Source: Moheibacter lacus
GTDB lineage: Bacteria; Bacteroidota; Bacteroidia; Flavobacteriales; Weeksellaceae
Length of the DNA stretch: 64,000 bases
NCBI RefSeq assembly: GCF_014042165.1
Contig: NZ_JACDZE010000001.1
Span: 454,594-518,593, forward strand
Direction of reading: 5' to 3'
Shown here in pieces: positions 48,940 to 58,564 of this stretch (the stretch's first letter is position 1; every line of letters begins with the position of its first letter). The position numbers and the translations under genes are program-made. The notes beneath the pieces are model-generated. The model was given only the letters and a program-made list of their open reading frames with translations, had not been told where the DNA came from and searched no databases.

Positions 48940-49887
48940 TTGTCTTTGAAACTGACCATACTTGGATTTAATTCTGCTATTCCTAAAAAAAGATCAGCGC
49001 CTACAGCGCAATTATTGGAAATCGCCAATCGTCATTTTCTGATCGATTGTGGAGAAGGAACTCAAGTTCAGCTTCGCAAAGCAAAAGCCAAATTCTCCAA
49101 AATCAACCATATATTTATTTCGCATCTCCATGGAGATCATGTGTTTGGGTTGATAGGACTCATCAGCACATTACAATTGCTCGGAAAAGAGACACCACTC
49201 TATATTTTTGGACCAAAAGGAATTCAAGATTTCATCCTCAACCAATTGAAACATACGCAAGCGCGATGTACGTTTGACATCGTTTTTGAAGAATTGGAAA
49301 ATAAAAAAACGGAGAAAATATTTGAAGACGATAAAGTTGAAGTACACACCATTCCGCTGAATCACCGTATTTATACGAACGGCTATCTTTTCAAAGAAAA
49401 ACCAAAAAAGCGAAAATTAAACATTGATGCGGTCAAAAATCATCCTGAAATTCAGGTTTGTGATTATGAAAACTTGAAATGTGGGAAAGATTTTCAATCC
49501 GAAAACGGAACGACTATTTCCAATGCCGAATTGACGCTTGAACCGGAGAAATCCTTTAGTTATGCGTTTTGTTCTGACACGCGATTCAAACCGGATATCG
49601 TTCCTATCATAAAAAACGTGGACATTTTGTACCACGAAGCGACTTTTTTAAGTGATTTACAAGAAATGGCAGACTATACCGGTCATTCAACCGCAAAAGA
49701 AGCAGCCATGATCGCAAAAGAAGCCAATGCCGGAAAATTGATTTTGGGTCATTTTTCAAACCGATACAAAGATCTGAATGTGATGCTGGATGAAGCCAAA
49801 CCGATTTTTGAAAACACAATACTTCCTACGCAATTGGGCGTATATGAACCGGAAATCCATGCCATAAAAATGGACATTAAAACTTAG
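48940..49887 (+). CDS. rnz: ribonuclease Z
   Basis: A 315-residue metallo-beta-lactamase-fold RNase Z. The zinc motif is FISHLHGDHVFGL (HxHxDH). Other motifs are CGEGTQVQLRKAKAKFSKI (about 38-56) and ILGHFSNRYKD (about 268-278), plus YHEATF near 233. The start is TTG at 48940, which gives the usual N-terminus MSLKLTILGFNSAIP; no ATG is close. RNase Z trims tRNA 3' ends. In many Bacteroidota tRNA genes, including the one in this window, CCA is not encoded, so 3' cleavage at the discriminator base would be followed by CCA addition. Confidence 0.93.
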   Translation: MSLKLTILGFNSAIPKKRSAPTAQLLEIANRHFLIDCGEGTQVQLRKAKAKFSKINHIFISHLHGDHVFGLIGLISTLQLLGKETPLYIFGPKGIQDFILNQLKHTQARCTFDIVFEELENKKTEKIFEDDKVEVHTIPLNHRIYTNGYLFKEKPKKRKLNIDAVKNHPEIQVCDYENLKCGKDFQSENGTTISNAELTLEPEKSFSYAFCSDTRFKPDIVPIIKNVDILYHEATFLSDLQEMADYTGHSTAKEAAMIAKEANAGKLILGHFSNRYKDLNVMLDEAKPIFENTILPTQLGVYEPEIHAIKMDIKT

Positions 49888-49912
49888 ATTTTTCAATTTA
49901 AATCTCTCTCTT

Positions 49913-51691
49913 ATGAATACAAAAGTCCAAGAAATCACGCAAAAAATTCAATCGATGATTTTGCGCTATCCTTTGGTTTTATTGATTTCGCTGGTGATGG
50001 CTGTTTCAGCCATTATTTGTATAGAATTAAATTATAAAAACCAATATCCGTGGGTGAAAATCATCATCGTTTCAGGGCTTGGAATCTCATTATTGTTTGC
50101 GTTAAAAATGCTATCGCAAAGGATGAAAAAGGGAATTTGGGTGGAACTTTTGGGTATTGTATTTCTGGTAGGCTATTATTTCCTTTTGCCCAAAAAAGAA
50201 GATGATTTCACAGAAGTTTTTGCTTATTTGTTGATCCCGACATTCATTCTCTCGCATTTATTGGTTGCATTTGTTGCTTTTATAAAAAAGGAAAATTCAG
50301 AAAATCATTTCTGGCAATTCAACAAAAGTTTGTTTGTGAATTTCTTTCTCACACTGGTTTTCACAGGTGTTTTGACCAGTGGAGTTGAATTGGCATTTTT
50401 GGCAGTGGAGAATTTGTTCAATTTGGATTTCAAGGAAGAAATCTATGGTCAGATTGCAGTTTTTCTTTTGATTTTTGGAAGCACGGTCATTTTTTTGTTG
50501 TTCAATGAATCTGGGCTTGAATTCTTGGAAAAAGAAGGAAATTATCCGGTGGTTTTAAAATTCTTTACCCAATATGTTTTGATCCCGCTTTTGAGTATTT
50601 ATGTGGTCATTTTGTATTTCTATTCGGGAAAGATTTTGATCAATTGGGAATTGCCGCGAGGTTGGGTTTCTTATTTGATTTTGGCTTATTCGATCGTGGG
50701 AATTCTCGCACTTTTATTGGTTCATCCTTTAAAAGAAGAAAAAGCAAAATCTTGGGTAAAAATTTTCAGTAAAGTATTTTATTTCACATTGATCCCGTTA
50801 GTTGTATTGCTTTTTGTAGCGATTTTCACCAGAGTGCTTGAATATGGTTATACAGAACCGCGGTATTTCGTTTTGCTTTTGGCGATTTGGTTGATGTCAG
50901 TGGTGCTCTATTTCATCTTCAAAAAAAATCCGACGATCAAATTCATTCCGATTTCATTGTTTTCATTTGGTCTATTTGCCTTGGTTTTTCCTTATTTCAA
51001 CAGTTTTTCAGTTGCCAAAAGAAGTCAGAAAAATGAATTGGAAAAAATCCTGAATGAAAATAATTTATTGGTCGACGGAAAAATCGATTTCACCAAAGAA
51101 GTTGCAGATACGATCGTCAGTGAAATTGACAATAAATTTGATTTTCTAAGCGAGCGTTTTCAAAATGAATATTTGTTCCAATTTCTGGACAAACAAACCA
51201 AAAAAGATTTTGAAGACAGAAAATATTGGAGCTTTTACAGCAAATTCATCCACACAAAAATAACGCCTCAATCTCGCCCTGACGATTATTACAACGTGAA
51301 TTTAGAAGCAAGCGGAACGGTGGATCAGATTGGAGAATATCAATTCATGGTGATGAATCAAGATGTGAATTTTGGGAAGTTTAAATTGCAAAACGATAGT
51401 GTATTTTTAAATTTTTACCAAGAAAAAAAAGACAAACGGTATATTTTAAAGTTGAATGGAAAGGATTCGGTTGATTTGTTGCCCGAAATCGACAAATTGT
51501 TTCAAAAATTCAAACCCAGCAATTCGGACGGAAATCTTCATGAGAAACTGGATCCACTTTTCATCGAAAAAGATTTAGGAAAATACCATTTTAGGATATA
51601 TTTCAAAAATCTCAACAAATCCAAATATGGCAATGAAACACCAACGTATTGGTTTGAAAATCAAGTAATTTTGGTCAAAGAAAATCCTTGA
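49913..51691 (+). CDS. DUF4153 membrane protein
   Basis: A 592-residue protein with about ten hydrophobic helices in the first 380 residues and a soluble C-terminal domain of about 210 residues. The N-terminal half (residues 20-380) is the DUF4153 type, common in Bacteroidota; SLFVNFFLTLVFTGVLTSGVELAFLAVE (about 140-167) is typical of it. The C-terminal part (SQKNELEKILNENNLLVDGKI... near 375) is probably outside or inside the membrane and unique. Its function is unknown. The stop overlaps the convergent menE stop by 17 bases. Confidence 0.88.
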   Translation: MNTKVQEITQKIQSMILRYPLVLLISLVMAVSAIICIELNYKNQYPWVKIIIVSGLGISLLFALKMLSQRMKKGIWVELLGIVFLVGYYFLLPKKEDDFTEVFAYLLIPTFILSHLLVAFVAFIKKENSENHFWQFNKSLFVNFFLTLVFTGVLTSGVELAFLAVENLFNLDFKEEIYGQIAVFLLIFGSTVIFLLFNESGLEFLEKEGNYPVVLKFFTQYVLIPLLSIYVVILYFYSGKILINWELPRGWVSYLILAYSIVGILALLLVHPLKEEKAKSWVKIFSKVFYFTLIPLVVLLFVAIFTRVLEYGYTEPRYFVLLLAIWLMSVVLYFIFKKNPTIKFIPISLFSFGLFALVFPYFNSFSVAKRSQKNELEKILNENNLLVDGKIDFTKEVADTIVSEIDNKFDFLSERFQNEYLFQFLDKQTKKDFEDRKYWSFYSKFIHTKITPQSRPDDYYNVNLEASGTVDQIGEYQFMVMNQDVNFGKFKLQNDSVFLNFYQEKKDKRYILKLNGKDSVDLLPEIDKLFQKFKPSNSDGNLHEKLDPLFIEKDLGKYHFRIYFKNLNKSKYGNETPTYWFENQVILVKENP

Positions 51692-52655
51692 CTTTTTCAC
51701 GGATAATTTTCCCGCTTTCGGTTCGGGGAAAGGATTTTACGAAATAAATTTCTTTTGGGATTTCGTATCTCTCGAGGTTCGTATCACGAAGTTCGAAATT
51801 AGCAAAATCAATTCCTTCTATGATTAGGATTAATTTTTCACCTAATTGATCGTCAGCAATCGAGGTGATGATGAATTCTTCCGAAAGAAAGGGTTTTAAT
51901 TTTTTCTCGATTTGTTCCGGAAACAATTTGATCCCACCGGAATTGATCACGTTATCCAATCTTCCAAGCCATTTGAATTGATTTTTATTGTTCAATTCTA
52001 CGATATCATTTGTGATAATTTCTTCTTCGAAATAAGGTGTTTGAATCACCAAACAGTCCCGATCATCATTTCGTACTGTTACACCATTTAAGGTTGTGAA
52101 AAATTCATCTGAAATCTCTTTCAAAGCAATGTGTGTAATGGTTTCAGTCATGCCATAGGATTCGAAACATTTTGTGGGAAGTTTCAAAAGTTTGGTTCGT
52201 AAACCATCTGAAAGCGGTGCGCCACCGATCAATAAAGTTTTGATTTGGGGAAGGAATTCGAAGGAATTTTCCACTTGCATCGGTGTCATCGGAACGAAAT
52301 CTATTTTTCTGTCTAATTCAATTTTGGATTTGGGTTCAACGACAAATAATTTCAATTTCAATTCTATGGCGCGCACCAACATCATTTTTCCGGCGATGAA
52401 ATTGACCGGAAGACACAACAAAGCAGAATCGCCCACTTTCAAACCAAAAAATTCTCCGGTCATTTTTGCGCTCGTTTTCATAGCGGATTTGGGCAATTGG
52501 ATTTCTTTGGGCACTCCTGTAGAGCCGGAGGTTCTGGATAGAATAAAATCCGAATTTGAATTCCATTCATCCCAAAATTCTATGATTTCATTTTGCCATG
52601 GAATTTCCGGGATGAGCCTGTCAAATATTTGAGTTGAAAAATCTAAAACCTTCAT
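51675..52655 (-). CDS. menE: o-succinylbenzoate-CoA ligase, compact form
   Basis: From ATG at 52655 the protein has 326 residues, clearly shorter than typical ANL ligases (about 450-500). The P-loop SRTSGSTGVPKEIQL is already at residues 40-54, so the usual 150 N-terminal residues are largely absent. Later motifs are SYGMTETITHIAL (about 168-180), WLGRLDNVINSGGIKLFPEQIE (about 230-251) and FPRTESGKIIREKV (about 310-323), with the catalytic Lys. It is assigned to MenE by family features and by the adjacent menC. It forms o-succinylbenzoyl-CoA for MenB. The compact size seems normal for Flavobacteriia. Confidence 0.85.
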   Translation of the reverse strand: MKVLDFSTQIFDRLIPEIPWQNEIIEFWDEWNSNSDFILSRTSGSTGVPKEIQLPKSAMKTSAKMTGEFFGLKVGDSALLCLPVNFIAGKMMLVRAIELKLKLFVVEPKSKIELDRKIDFVPMTPMQVENSFEFLPQIKTLLIGGAPLSDGLRTKLLKLPTKCFESYGMTETITHIALKEISDEFFTTLNGVTVRNDDRDCLVIQTPYFEEEIITNDIVELNNKNQFKWLGRLDNVINSGGIKLFPEQIEKKLKPFLSEEFIITSIADDQLGEKLILIIEGIDFANFELRDTNLERYEIPKEIYFVKSFPRTESGKIIREKVKDFL

Positions 52656-53254
52656 TATAAATAGCTTACACCGGATTTGATTTCTGTTTCCAAATAGTTG
52701 TTGGCAGGTGGAATCGGACAATTATAATGTTTGCTATAAGCGCAATAAGGATTATATGCTTTGTTGAAATCCAAAGTGAATTGGCCATTTTGAATATCGG
52801 AAATTTCTAAATCGATATAGCGACCACCACCATAAGTTGTATCTCCGTTCGTTTCATCCATAAAAGGAATAAACAATGAATTTTCATATCCTTCAATGGG
52901 TGGATCTGACTGGTAAATGGTCAATTCCAACTTTTTTCCGTTCAATTTGAATTTAGCCAAACCATATTCTTTATAATATTTGATTTTTTTGGCTGAAGTT
53001 GGAAAAGGAATTGTTTTTCCGTTTTCTATGGGACTAAAATCTGCCTGCAATTGATATTTCTTTTGAATTGGAAAAAAAGTTATGCCTTTAAAATCTGCCT
53101 TTTCTTCTTCTTTTAAAGGTGTCGTTTCCGGATTCTTCCATTCTTCCGATAATTTGGTTTGGAATGCTACTATTGCATCCAAATTTTGTTTGGCACAAGA
53201 AAAGAGAAACAAAAAGGAAACAAAAATTCCTATATAATTAATATTACGTGTCAT
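52655..53254 (-). CDS. DUF1684 lipoprotein
   Basis: A 199-residue protein with a lipobox signal (MTRNINYIGIFVSFLFLFSC, Cys20). The body matches DUF1684: KGITFFPIQKKYQLQADF (about 54-71), PFPTSAKKIKYYKEYGLAKF (about 83-102), and NPYCAYSKHYNCPIPPANN (about 168-186) close to the C-terminus. It is probably lipid-anchored in the periplasm or outer membrane. Function unknown. It is wedged between menC (9 bases upstream) and menE (start-stop overlap TAATG), so it is cotranscribed with menaquinone genes without an evident biochemical link. Confidence 0.9.
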   Translation of the reverse strand: MTRNINYIGIFVSFLFLFSCAKQNLDAIVAFQTKLSEEWKNPETTPLKEEEKADFKGITFFPIQKKYQLQADFSPIENGKTIPFPTSAKKIKYYKEYGLAKFKLNGKKLELTIYQSDPPIEGYENSLFIPFMDETNGDTTYGGGRYIDLEISDIQNGQFTLDFNKAYNPYCAYSKHYNCPIPPANNYLETEIKSGVSYL

Positions 53255-53263
53255 GGCTCAAAT

Positions 53264-54301
53264 TTAGACAAAAAAGAGTTGGGCTTTCTGAACTTTTAAC
53301 CTCGAATAAAAATTATTTTCAAATAGACTACCGGTTCCAAGTCCTTGTGGCATGGGATTTCCGAGCGTAAAGGTCCATTGGGCAATCGCATTTAGCCCAA
53401 TGTTGCTCTCCAAAGCTGAAGTAATCCACCAACCTGAACTTTGATTTTTTGCGAGATCGATCCATTCTTGACTGCCTTTCCATCCGCCGACCAAACTGGG
53501 TTTTAAAATGATGAATTGAGGATTTAGGGTTTCCAAGAGTTTCTTTTTTTGTTCCAAATCCACAACACCGATGAGTTCTTCATCAAGTGCAATCGGAGTT
53601 GGTGTAATTGCACATAATTCAGCCATCTCTTGGATTTGTCCGGCTTTGATGGGTTGCTCGATAGAGTGAATGTTTAATTCGGCCAATTGATCTAAAACCT
53701 TTTTTGCTTTTATAAAATCAAATCCGCCGTTAGCATCGACTCTGATTTCCAGATCATCGGGATTGAATTCTTTTCGTAATTTTTGGAGAATCTTGATTTC
53801 TTCTTCCCAGTTCACTCCGATTTTCAATTTTAAGCAGCGGAAATTTTGGTTTAATTTTTCAGAGATTTGATTTTTCATAAAATCGACATCACCCATCCAA
53901 ATCAGTCCATTTATGGGAATCCCGGTTTTGCCCGCTGTAAAATCTGAGGGAAATAGAATGGGATTGAATTCGTCTTTTGGTTTTCGACCACTGTAAATTT
54001 CCTTTGCTTGAATAATTTGTTCCAAACCAAATTGAATAGAAGGAAACTCTCTTAACTCATCCCACCAATTTTCATTTTCAAAATCAAAATGGTCACAAAT
54101 GGATTGAAGTTTCTTTTCAAATTGAGGATGATCTTCAAAACTCAATCCACGAAAAAGACCAATTTCTCCGAAAAATTCGGTTTCTTTTTCATCTTTCATT
54201 TCCAATCTGAGCAGAAATGTCTCCTTTTCCTTTAGGATTCCACGTGAGGTACCACCGGGAATTTTAAATTTTAATCTATAAGATTGATAGGATAAATTCA
54301 T
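53264..54301 (-). CDS. menC: o-succinylbenzoate synthase
   Basis: A 345-residue enolase-superfamily enzyme. The catalytic Lys pair is in RCLKLKIGV (residues 155-163), the metal-binding Asp in RVDANGGF (187-194), and further ligands in SIEQPIKAG and IALDEELIG (about 238-247), followed by IILKPSLVGGWKG (about 268-280) with the second catalytic Lys. The N-terminal capping domain (1-120) is present. MenC dehydrates SHCHC to o-succinylbenzoate. It is the first gene of the menC-DUF1684-menE operon. Confidence 0.93.
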   Translation of the reverse strand: MNLSYQSYRLKFKIPGGTSRGILKEKETFLLRLEMKDEKETEFFGEIGLFRGLSFEDHPQFEKKLQSICDHFDFENENWWDELREFPSIQFGLEQIIQAKEIYSGRKPKDEFNPILFPSDFTAGKTGIPINGLIWMGDVDFMKNQISEKLNQNFRCLKLKIGVNWEEEIKILQKLRKEFNPDDLEIRVDANGGFDFIKAKKVLDQLAELNIHSIEQPIKAGQIQEMAELCAITPTPIALDEELIGVVDLEQKKKLLETLNPQFIILKPSLVGGWKGSQEWIDLAKNQSSGWWITSALESNIGLNAIAQWTFTLGNPMPQGLGTGSLFENNFYSRLKVQKAQLFFV

Positions 54302-54404
54302 AAGTTAAGTAAATAAATATTGTCATTTGCGAAATTATTTTAAAATTCTGTTAATGTTTCAAAACAAATTTATAAATTAGTCGTATTAATTAACAATAAA
54401 CATC

Positions 54405-57400
54405 ATGAGGAAAATTTTATTATCGACTTTCCTGATCTGTATGTTCTTTACCGGCTACAGTCAGGTGGTTACTTCTGGTGCAAACCAAAGTGACATCAAT
54501 GACCTGCTGAACAGAGTTCAGCAAAACGATTTCAGAAATGTGAATGAAGTCTTTACTTCATCGGAAATCGCACAACTTAAGGCCTATTACCAATTTGAGA
54601 ATTCCATGAAGGTAAATCTTGGAACCCCTATTTTTGGAAGTGACGCAATAGGTGATGTAGTTGCATATGGATTTGAGGCTTTTTTAGCACCGGGATTTTC
54701 AAGTTTTGATATCGAAGCTGCTACAAGTGTTACAACTATTAGCGCAGGGATTGGATCCGAGTTCGCAGGTGTCGTAAGTTTGGACAACCCTGACTTGGCA
54801 TATTCTTTAACAAATACCGGAAGCCTTTACAGTGTGGACGTTCCTACGGGGGCTTATACCTTGTTAGGTTCTTTAGGGATTAGTGATATGAGTGGAATGG
54901 CGTTTAATCCAGTAAACGGGCAACTTTATGCTATCTCTCCAACAGCCTTATACTCTATTAATACTTCCGTTCCAAGTGCAACCTTAATTGGAAATCTCGG
55001 CACTTCTCAAAGTCTTGCCATTGCCCTTGCCATAGACGGTTCGGGAACGGCTTATACATATGATATTGGGGATGATTTACTTTATTCTATCAATCTTACT
55101 ACAGGTGCAGCAACATCCATCGGATCGATAGGGTTCGATGGTAATTATGCACAGGGTATGGATTACGATCCGTTTACCGATACTGTTTATATGGCAGCTT
55201 TTAATGTAACTACTTTTATGGCTGAACTTAGATCTGTAAATACAACTACAGGGATGACTACTCTTGTTAGCAACATTGCAGGGTCTACAGCTGAATTTAC
55301 TTGGGTTTCATTTGTGAGCGAAGAAGAGGCTGAGTATTGTATCCCGGAAGCAACTAATTCCAGCAGGTATATCAATAATTTTACAGCTACAGGTAATGAT
55401 AACAGCATTAGCAATCTAGCTTCCGGATTCTCTACTGGAGGATACGGTGACTTCACTGCTACCCATACTGTTTCACAAGCTCCGGAAGGTTCAGTTGACT
55501 TTACTGCTGACATAATGGGAGGTACAGCCGGATTCAGAATCTGGGTTGACTGGAATCAAGACGGTTCATTTGACACTACAGAAGAAGTAGCTTATAATTC
55601 AACCGGGTATCTGACTCATCATGAAGGATCGTTTATCGTTCCTACAGATGCGACAGAAGGAACAACTCGTATGAGAGTCGTAAGCCATTGGTTAAGCACA
55701 ACTGGAAATGTGGATCCATGTGCTACAGGCTTTACTTATGGAGAATTTGAAGATTATGCTTTTACCGTTGAAGGCGGCGGAGGCGGAGATTGTGAATGGA
55801 CTGTAACCGTATCGGATACAGGATTTGGTGATGAAGTAAGCTGGGAACTAAGAGATGCTGACAGCAATGTTTTATTGTCAGGAGGTCCTTATGGTTCCGG
55901 TTATACAGATACACAAACCGTAATGAGTGCAGGTCCTGTAGAGTTTTATATTGAAACAATGGGAACATTTAATGACAATTCACCTGTATTTACAATTGAA
56001 AATGAAAACGGTGTGATCTTGTCAGGCGGAATTGAAGGTGGATTAGAAGCAACGTATTCTGATTTGAATTGTAGTGACATTCCTCCTCCGGCACCTGAAA
56101 ATGACGACTGTGGAGATATTACTCCGACTGAATTAACCAATGGCGTTTCTGTTACCTTTAACGGTACTACAGAAGGCGGTACCGCCAGTGCCGAAGAAAT
56201 GTCTGTTTTAGGTAATGCTGCTGTTTGGGAAGCTGTAACGCTAACCGGGGATTGTAATGATTTGACAATTGACTATTGTGGTACTCCGGCCGGAAACATG
56301 GATGGAAACTTCTTTATCGTTTATACAATGGATTGCCCTGTGACTTCTTTCACGATAGGAAATTATGACTTTACAACTTGTGGAGATGGAAACGGAACTT
56401 TACGTTTCACAGGACTTCCGGCAGGAACTTATTATCTACCGGTAATCGTTGACCCGTCAAATAACAATTTAGGAGATTATGTAATGAATGTAATTTCTGA
56501 AGATTGTTTTGTCCCTGAACCACCGGATTACCCATGTTACCAAGGTGATGGTTTAGCAAGTAACGGTTTTGAGAACGGTTATAACGTAACTGCAGGTGGT
56601 ACTTTCCGTAATGCTGATGATTTTGTGGTAGATGATTCATTTAACCTACAATACATCAGAATGAACTTGTTCATGAGTCCTGGAGCTACAGCTAGTTCTG
56701 CAACATTTAACATACGTGCAGATGAGTCAGGAGCACCAAGTGAATCTACAATTGAAGAAACCATTACTGCTACACCTACCAGTCAAGTTGTTATAGGAAA
56801 TAATTTTGGATTTAATATTTCACAGGTAGAATTTGTACTGGATACGCCAGTTGATTTGTCCGCAGGAACTTACTGGCTACAACCAGAAGTAACAGCTTCA
56901 AATGCAGGAGCTGTGTACTGGGAAGTAACCTCTACAGGTTCATTGGGTGAATATGTCCATTCAAGCGAAGCAGGAGGTCCATGGACATCTGACCCGGAAA
57001 CTATGCAAGCGGTATTCTTTGTTGCAGGAACTTGTGATGTAATGGCTGACGGATGTTTTGTCACCGGCACAATTGACCAATGGCCTTCATCAACCTTTGT
57101 TCCTTCTTGTAGTGGAGTTGTTGAAGTAATCACAACCGCTGGCTGGGCTGGAGAATACTCCAAAGTTCAAGTAACTGCCGGAACTGAGTATATTTTCTCA
57201 AGCTCCGTTGCTACTGACTTCATTACTATTGCAGATGAGGATGAAGATATTGCTTTTGCTACTGGAACAGGTTCTGTAACTTGGACTTCCCCTGTAGATC
57301 AAGTAATCAGATTCTATACGCATTTAAATGAAGATTGTGAAATCGAAGAAGTTTCAAGATCAAGAGCGGTTCAATGTGGCGACATCCAACCTCCACCTGC

Positions 57401-58493
57401 CAATGATGATTGTGCTGACGCAATTGCCCTTGCTTGTGGCGAAAGTGACTCTGGATCTACAGTTGGCGCTACCGACTCGGGAGGAAATACCGCAGGTGAT
57501 GTTTTCTATAGCTTCACAGGAACTGGCTCATCTGAATTGGTAACGGTCTCTTTATGTGGCTCTTCTTTTGACACCTATTTAAGAGTATATACAGATTGTA
57601 CTTTAGCGACAGAGGTTGCTGTTAATGATGATTCTTGTGATCTTCAATCCGAATTGACATTCACTTCTGATGGAACTTCAACCTACTACATCATGGTAGA
57701 AGGATTTTCAGCAAATGTAGGAGATTATGTAATTGAAGTTAATTGTACTCCTCCACCGTCTGACTGTGAAGATTTCGAAGTACTATCAAATGCTTTAGAA
57801 AACGGTTTGTTCTTCGGTGGTGACACAGCTCAACATATCGCTACAGATATTCAAGTTGCAGATACAGGATTTACTGTATATGGAATGGAACCAACTTTAA
57901 TTGGTGAAGCAACTACAATTTCATTTATTTTCTATGCAGATAATGGTGGATTGCCAGGAGCTGAAATAGGAACTGCTGAAGGTAGCATTGAAGGATCTGT
58001 AATAACTGGATCTAATTTTGGATTTGATTTCATTAAATATACAGTAGCATTTGACACGCCATTTGAAATGGAAGCCAACACTACGTATTGGATAGAAATT
58101 TTATCTGACGCTGTTGCTTGGGAAACTACCTCTGCTTCTATATTAGGGTATGGAGATGTCTTCTACAACACCAATGTAGGTGAAGGAGTATGGACTTCAA
58201 CAGGAGGAGATGAGTTCGTATTTAACCTAATTTGTGAAGAACTAGGTGTTGGAGACATGAATTCTTTCGATTTCTCTTATTATCCAAACCCAGTGAAAGA
58301 TGTTTTGAACATCACTTCTAAAAATTCAGTAGAAAACATTGCTGTATTTAACTTAGCAGGTCAGAAAGTATTGACTGATGTTCAAGTTACAAACGGTCAA
58401 GTTAATGTTTCTGCATTACCTTCTGGAGTGTATGTATTTAAAGCAACTTTACAAGGTGGTCAAATTGAAACCTTTAAAATTGTTAAAAAATAA
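54405..58493 (+). CDS. 1362-residue multidomain T9SS cargo protein
   Basis: A large secreted protein with a signal peptide (1-19, ending TGYSQ). In order: a DUF4394-like beta-propeller (about 75-300, with repeated LYSINTSV / LYSINLTTGAA units), a GEVED domain (about 315-453, FRIWVDWNQDGSFD), a PPC-like domain (about 565-705), a jelly-roll-type domain (about 718-875), a second PPC-like domain (about 998-1115) and a second copy of the 718-875 domain (about 1125-1277). The C-terminus (about 1288-1362) begins FSYYPNPVKD and ends FKIVKK, a T9SS type A sorting domain. Probably a surface adhesin or carbohydrate-binding scaffold. Confidence 0.9.
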   Translation: MRKILLSTFLICMFFTGYSQVVTSGANQSDINDLLNRVQQNDFRNVNEVFTSSEIAQLKAYYQFENSMKVNLGTPIFGSDAIGDVVAYGFEAFLAPGFSSFDIEAATSVTTISAGIGSEFAGVVSLDNPDLAYSLTNTGSLYSVDVPTGAYTLLGSLGISDMSGMAFNPVNGQLYAISPTALYSINTSVPSATLIGNLGTSQSLAIALAIDGSGTAYTYDIGDDLLYSINLTTGAATSIGSIGFDGNYAQGMDYDPFTDTVYMAAFNVTTFMAELRSVNTTTGMTTLVSNIAGSTAEFTWVSFVSEEEAEYCIPEATNSSRYINNFTATGNDNSISNLASGFSTGGYGDFTATHTVSQAPEGSVDFTADIMGGTAGFRIWVDWNQDGSFDTTEEVAYNSTGYLTHHEGSFIVPTDATEGTTRMRVVSHWLSTTGNVDPCATGFTYGEFEDYAFTVEGGGGGDCEWTVTVSDTGFGDEVSWELRDADSNVLLSGGPYGSGYTDTQTVMSAGPVEFYIETMGTFNDNSPVFTIENENGVILSGGIEGGLEATYSDLNCSDIPPPAPENDDCGDITPTELTNGVSVTFNGTTEGGTASAEEMSVLGNAAVWEAVTLTGDCNDLTIDYCGTPAGNMDGNFFIVYTMDCPVTSFTIGNYDFTTCGDGNGTLRFTGLPAGTYYLPVIVDPSNNNLGDYVMNVISEDCFVPEPPDYPCYQGDGLASNGFENGYNVTAGGTFRNADDFVVDDSFNLQYIRMNLFMSPGATASSATFNIRADESGAPSESTIEETITATPTSQVVIGNNFGFNISQVEFVLDTPVDLSAGTYWLQPEVTASNAGAVYWEVTSTGSLGEYVHSSEAGGPWTSDPETMQAVFFVAGTCDVMADGCFVTGTIDQWPSSTFVPSCSGVVEVITTAGWAGEYSKVQVTAGTEYIFSSSVATDFITIADEDEDIAFATGTGSVTWTSPVDQVIRFYTHLNEDCEIEEVSRSRAVQCGDIQPPPANDDCADAIALACGESDSGSTVGATDSGGNTAGDVFYSFTGTGSSELVTVSLCGSSFDTYLRVYTDCTLATEVAVNDDSCDLQSELTFTSDGTSTYYIMVEGFSANVGDYVIEVNCTPPPSDCEDFEVLSNALENGLFFGGDTAQHIATDIQVADTGFTVYGMEPTLIGEATTISFIFYADNGGLPGAEIGTAEGSIEGSVITGSNFGFDFIKYTVAFDTPFEMEANTTYWIEILSDAVAWETTSASILGYGDVFYNTNVGEGVWTSTGGDEFVFNLICEELGVGDMNSFDFSYYPNPVKDVLNITSKNSVENIAVFNLAGQKVLTDVQVTNGQVNVSALPSGVYVFKATLQGGQIETFKIVKK

Positions 58494-58512
58494 CAATTAA
58501 ATTGAATGGATA

Positions 58513-58547
58513 AAAAAATCCCTCCTGGTTTTCAGGAGGGATTTTTT
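58513..58547 (+). terminator. bidirectional terminator after the large T9SS gene
   Basis: AAAAAATCCCTCCTG (58513-58527) pairs with CAGGAGGGATTTTTT (58533-58547) over 15 bases around a five-base loop. It serves both the T9SS gene and the convergent tyrS. Confidence 0.92.
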
Positions 58548-58564
58548 ATTTAACAAATGAAAAA

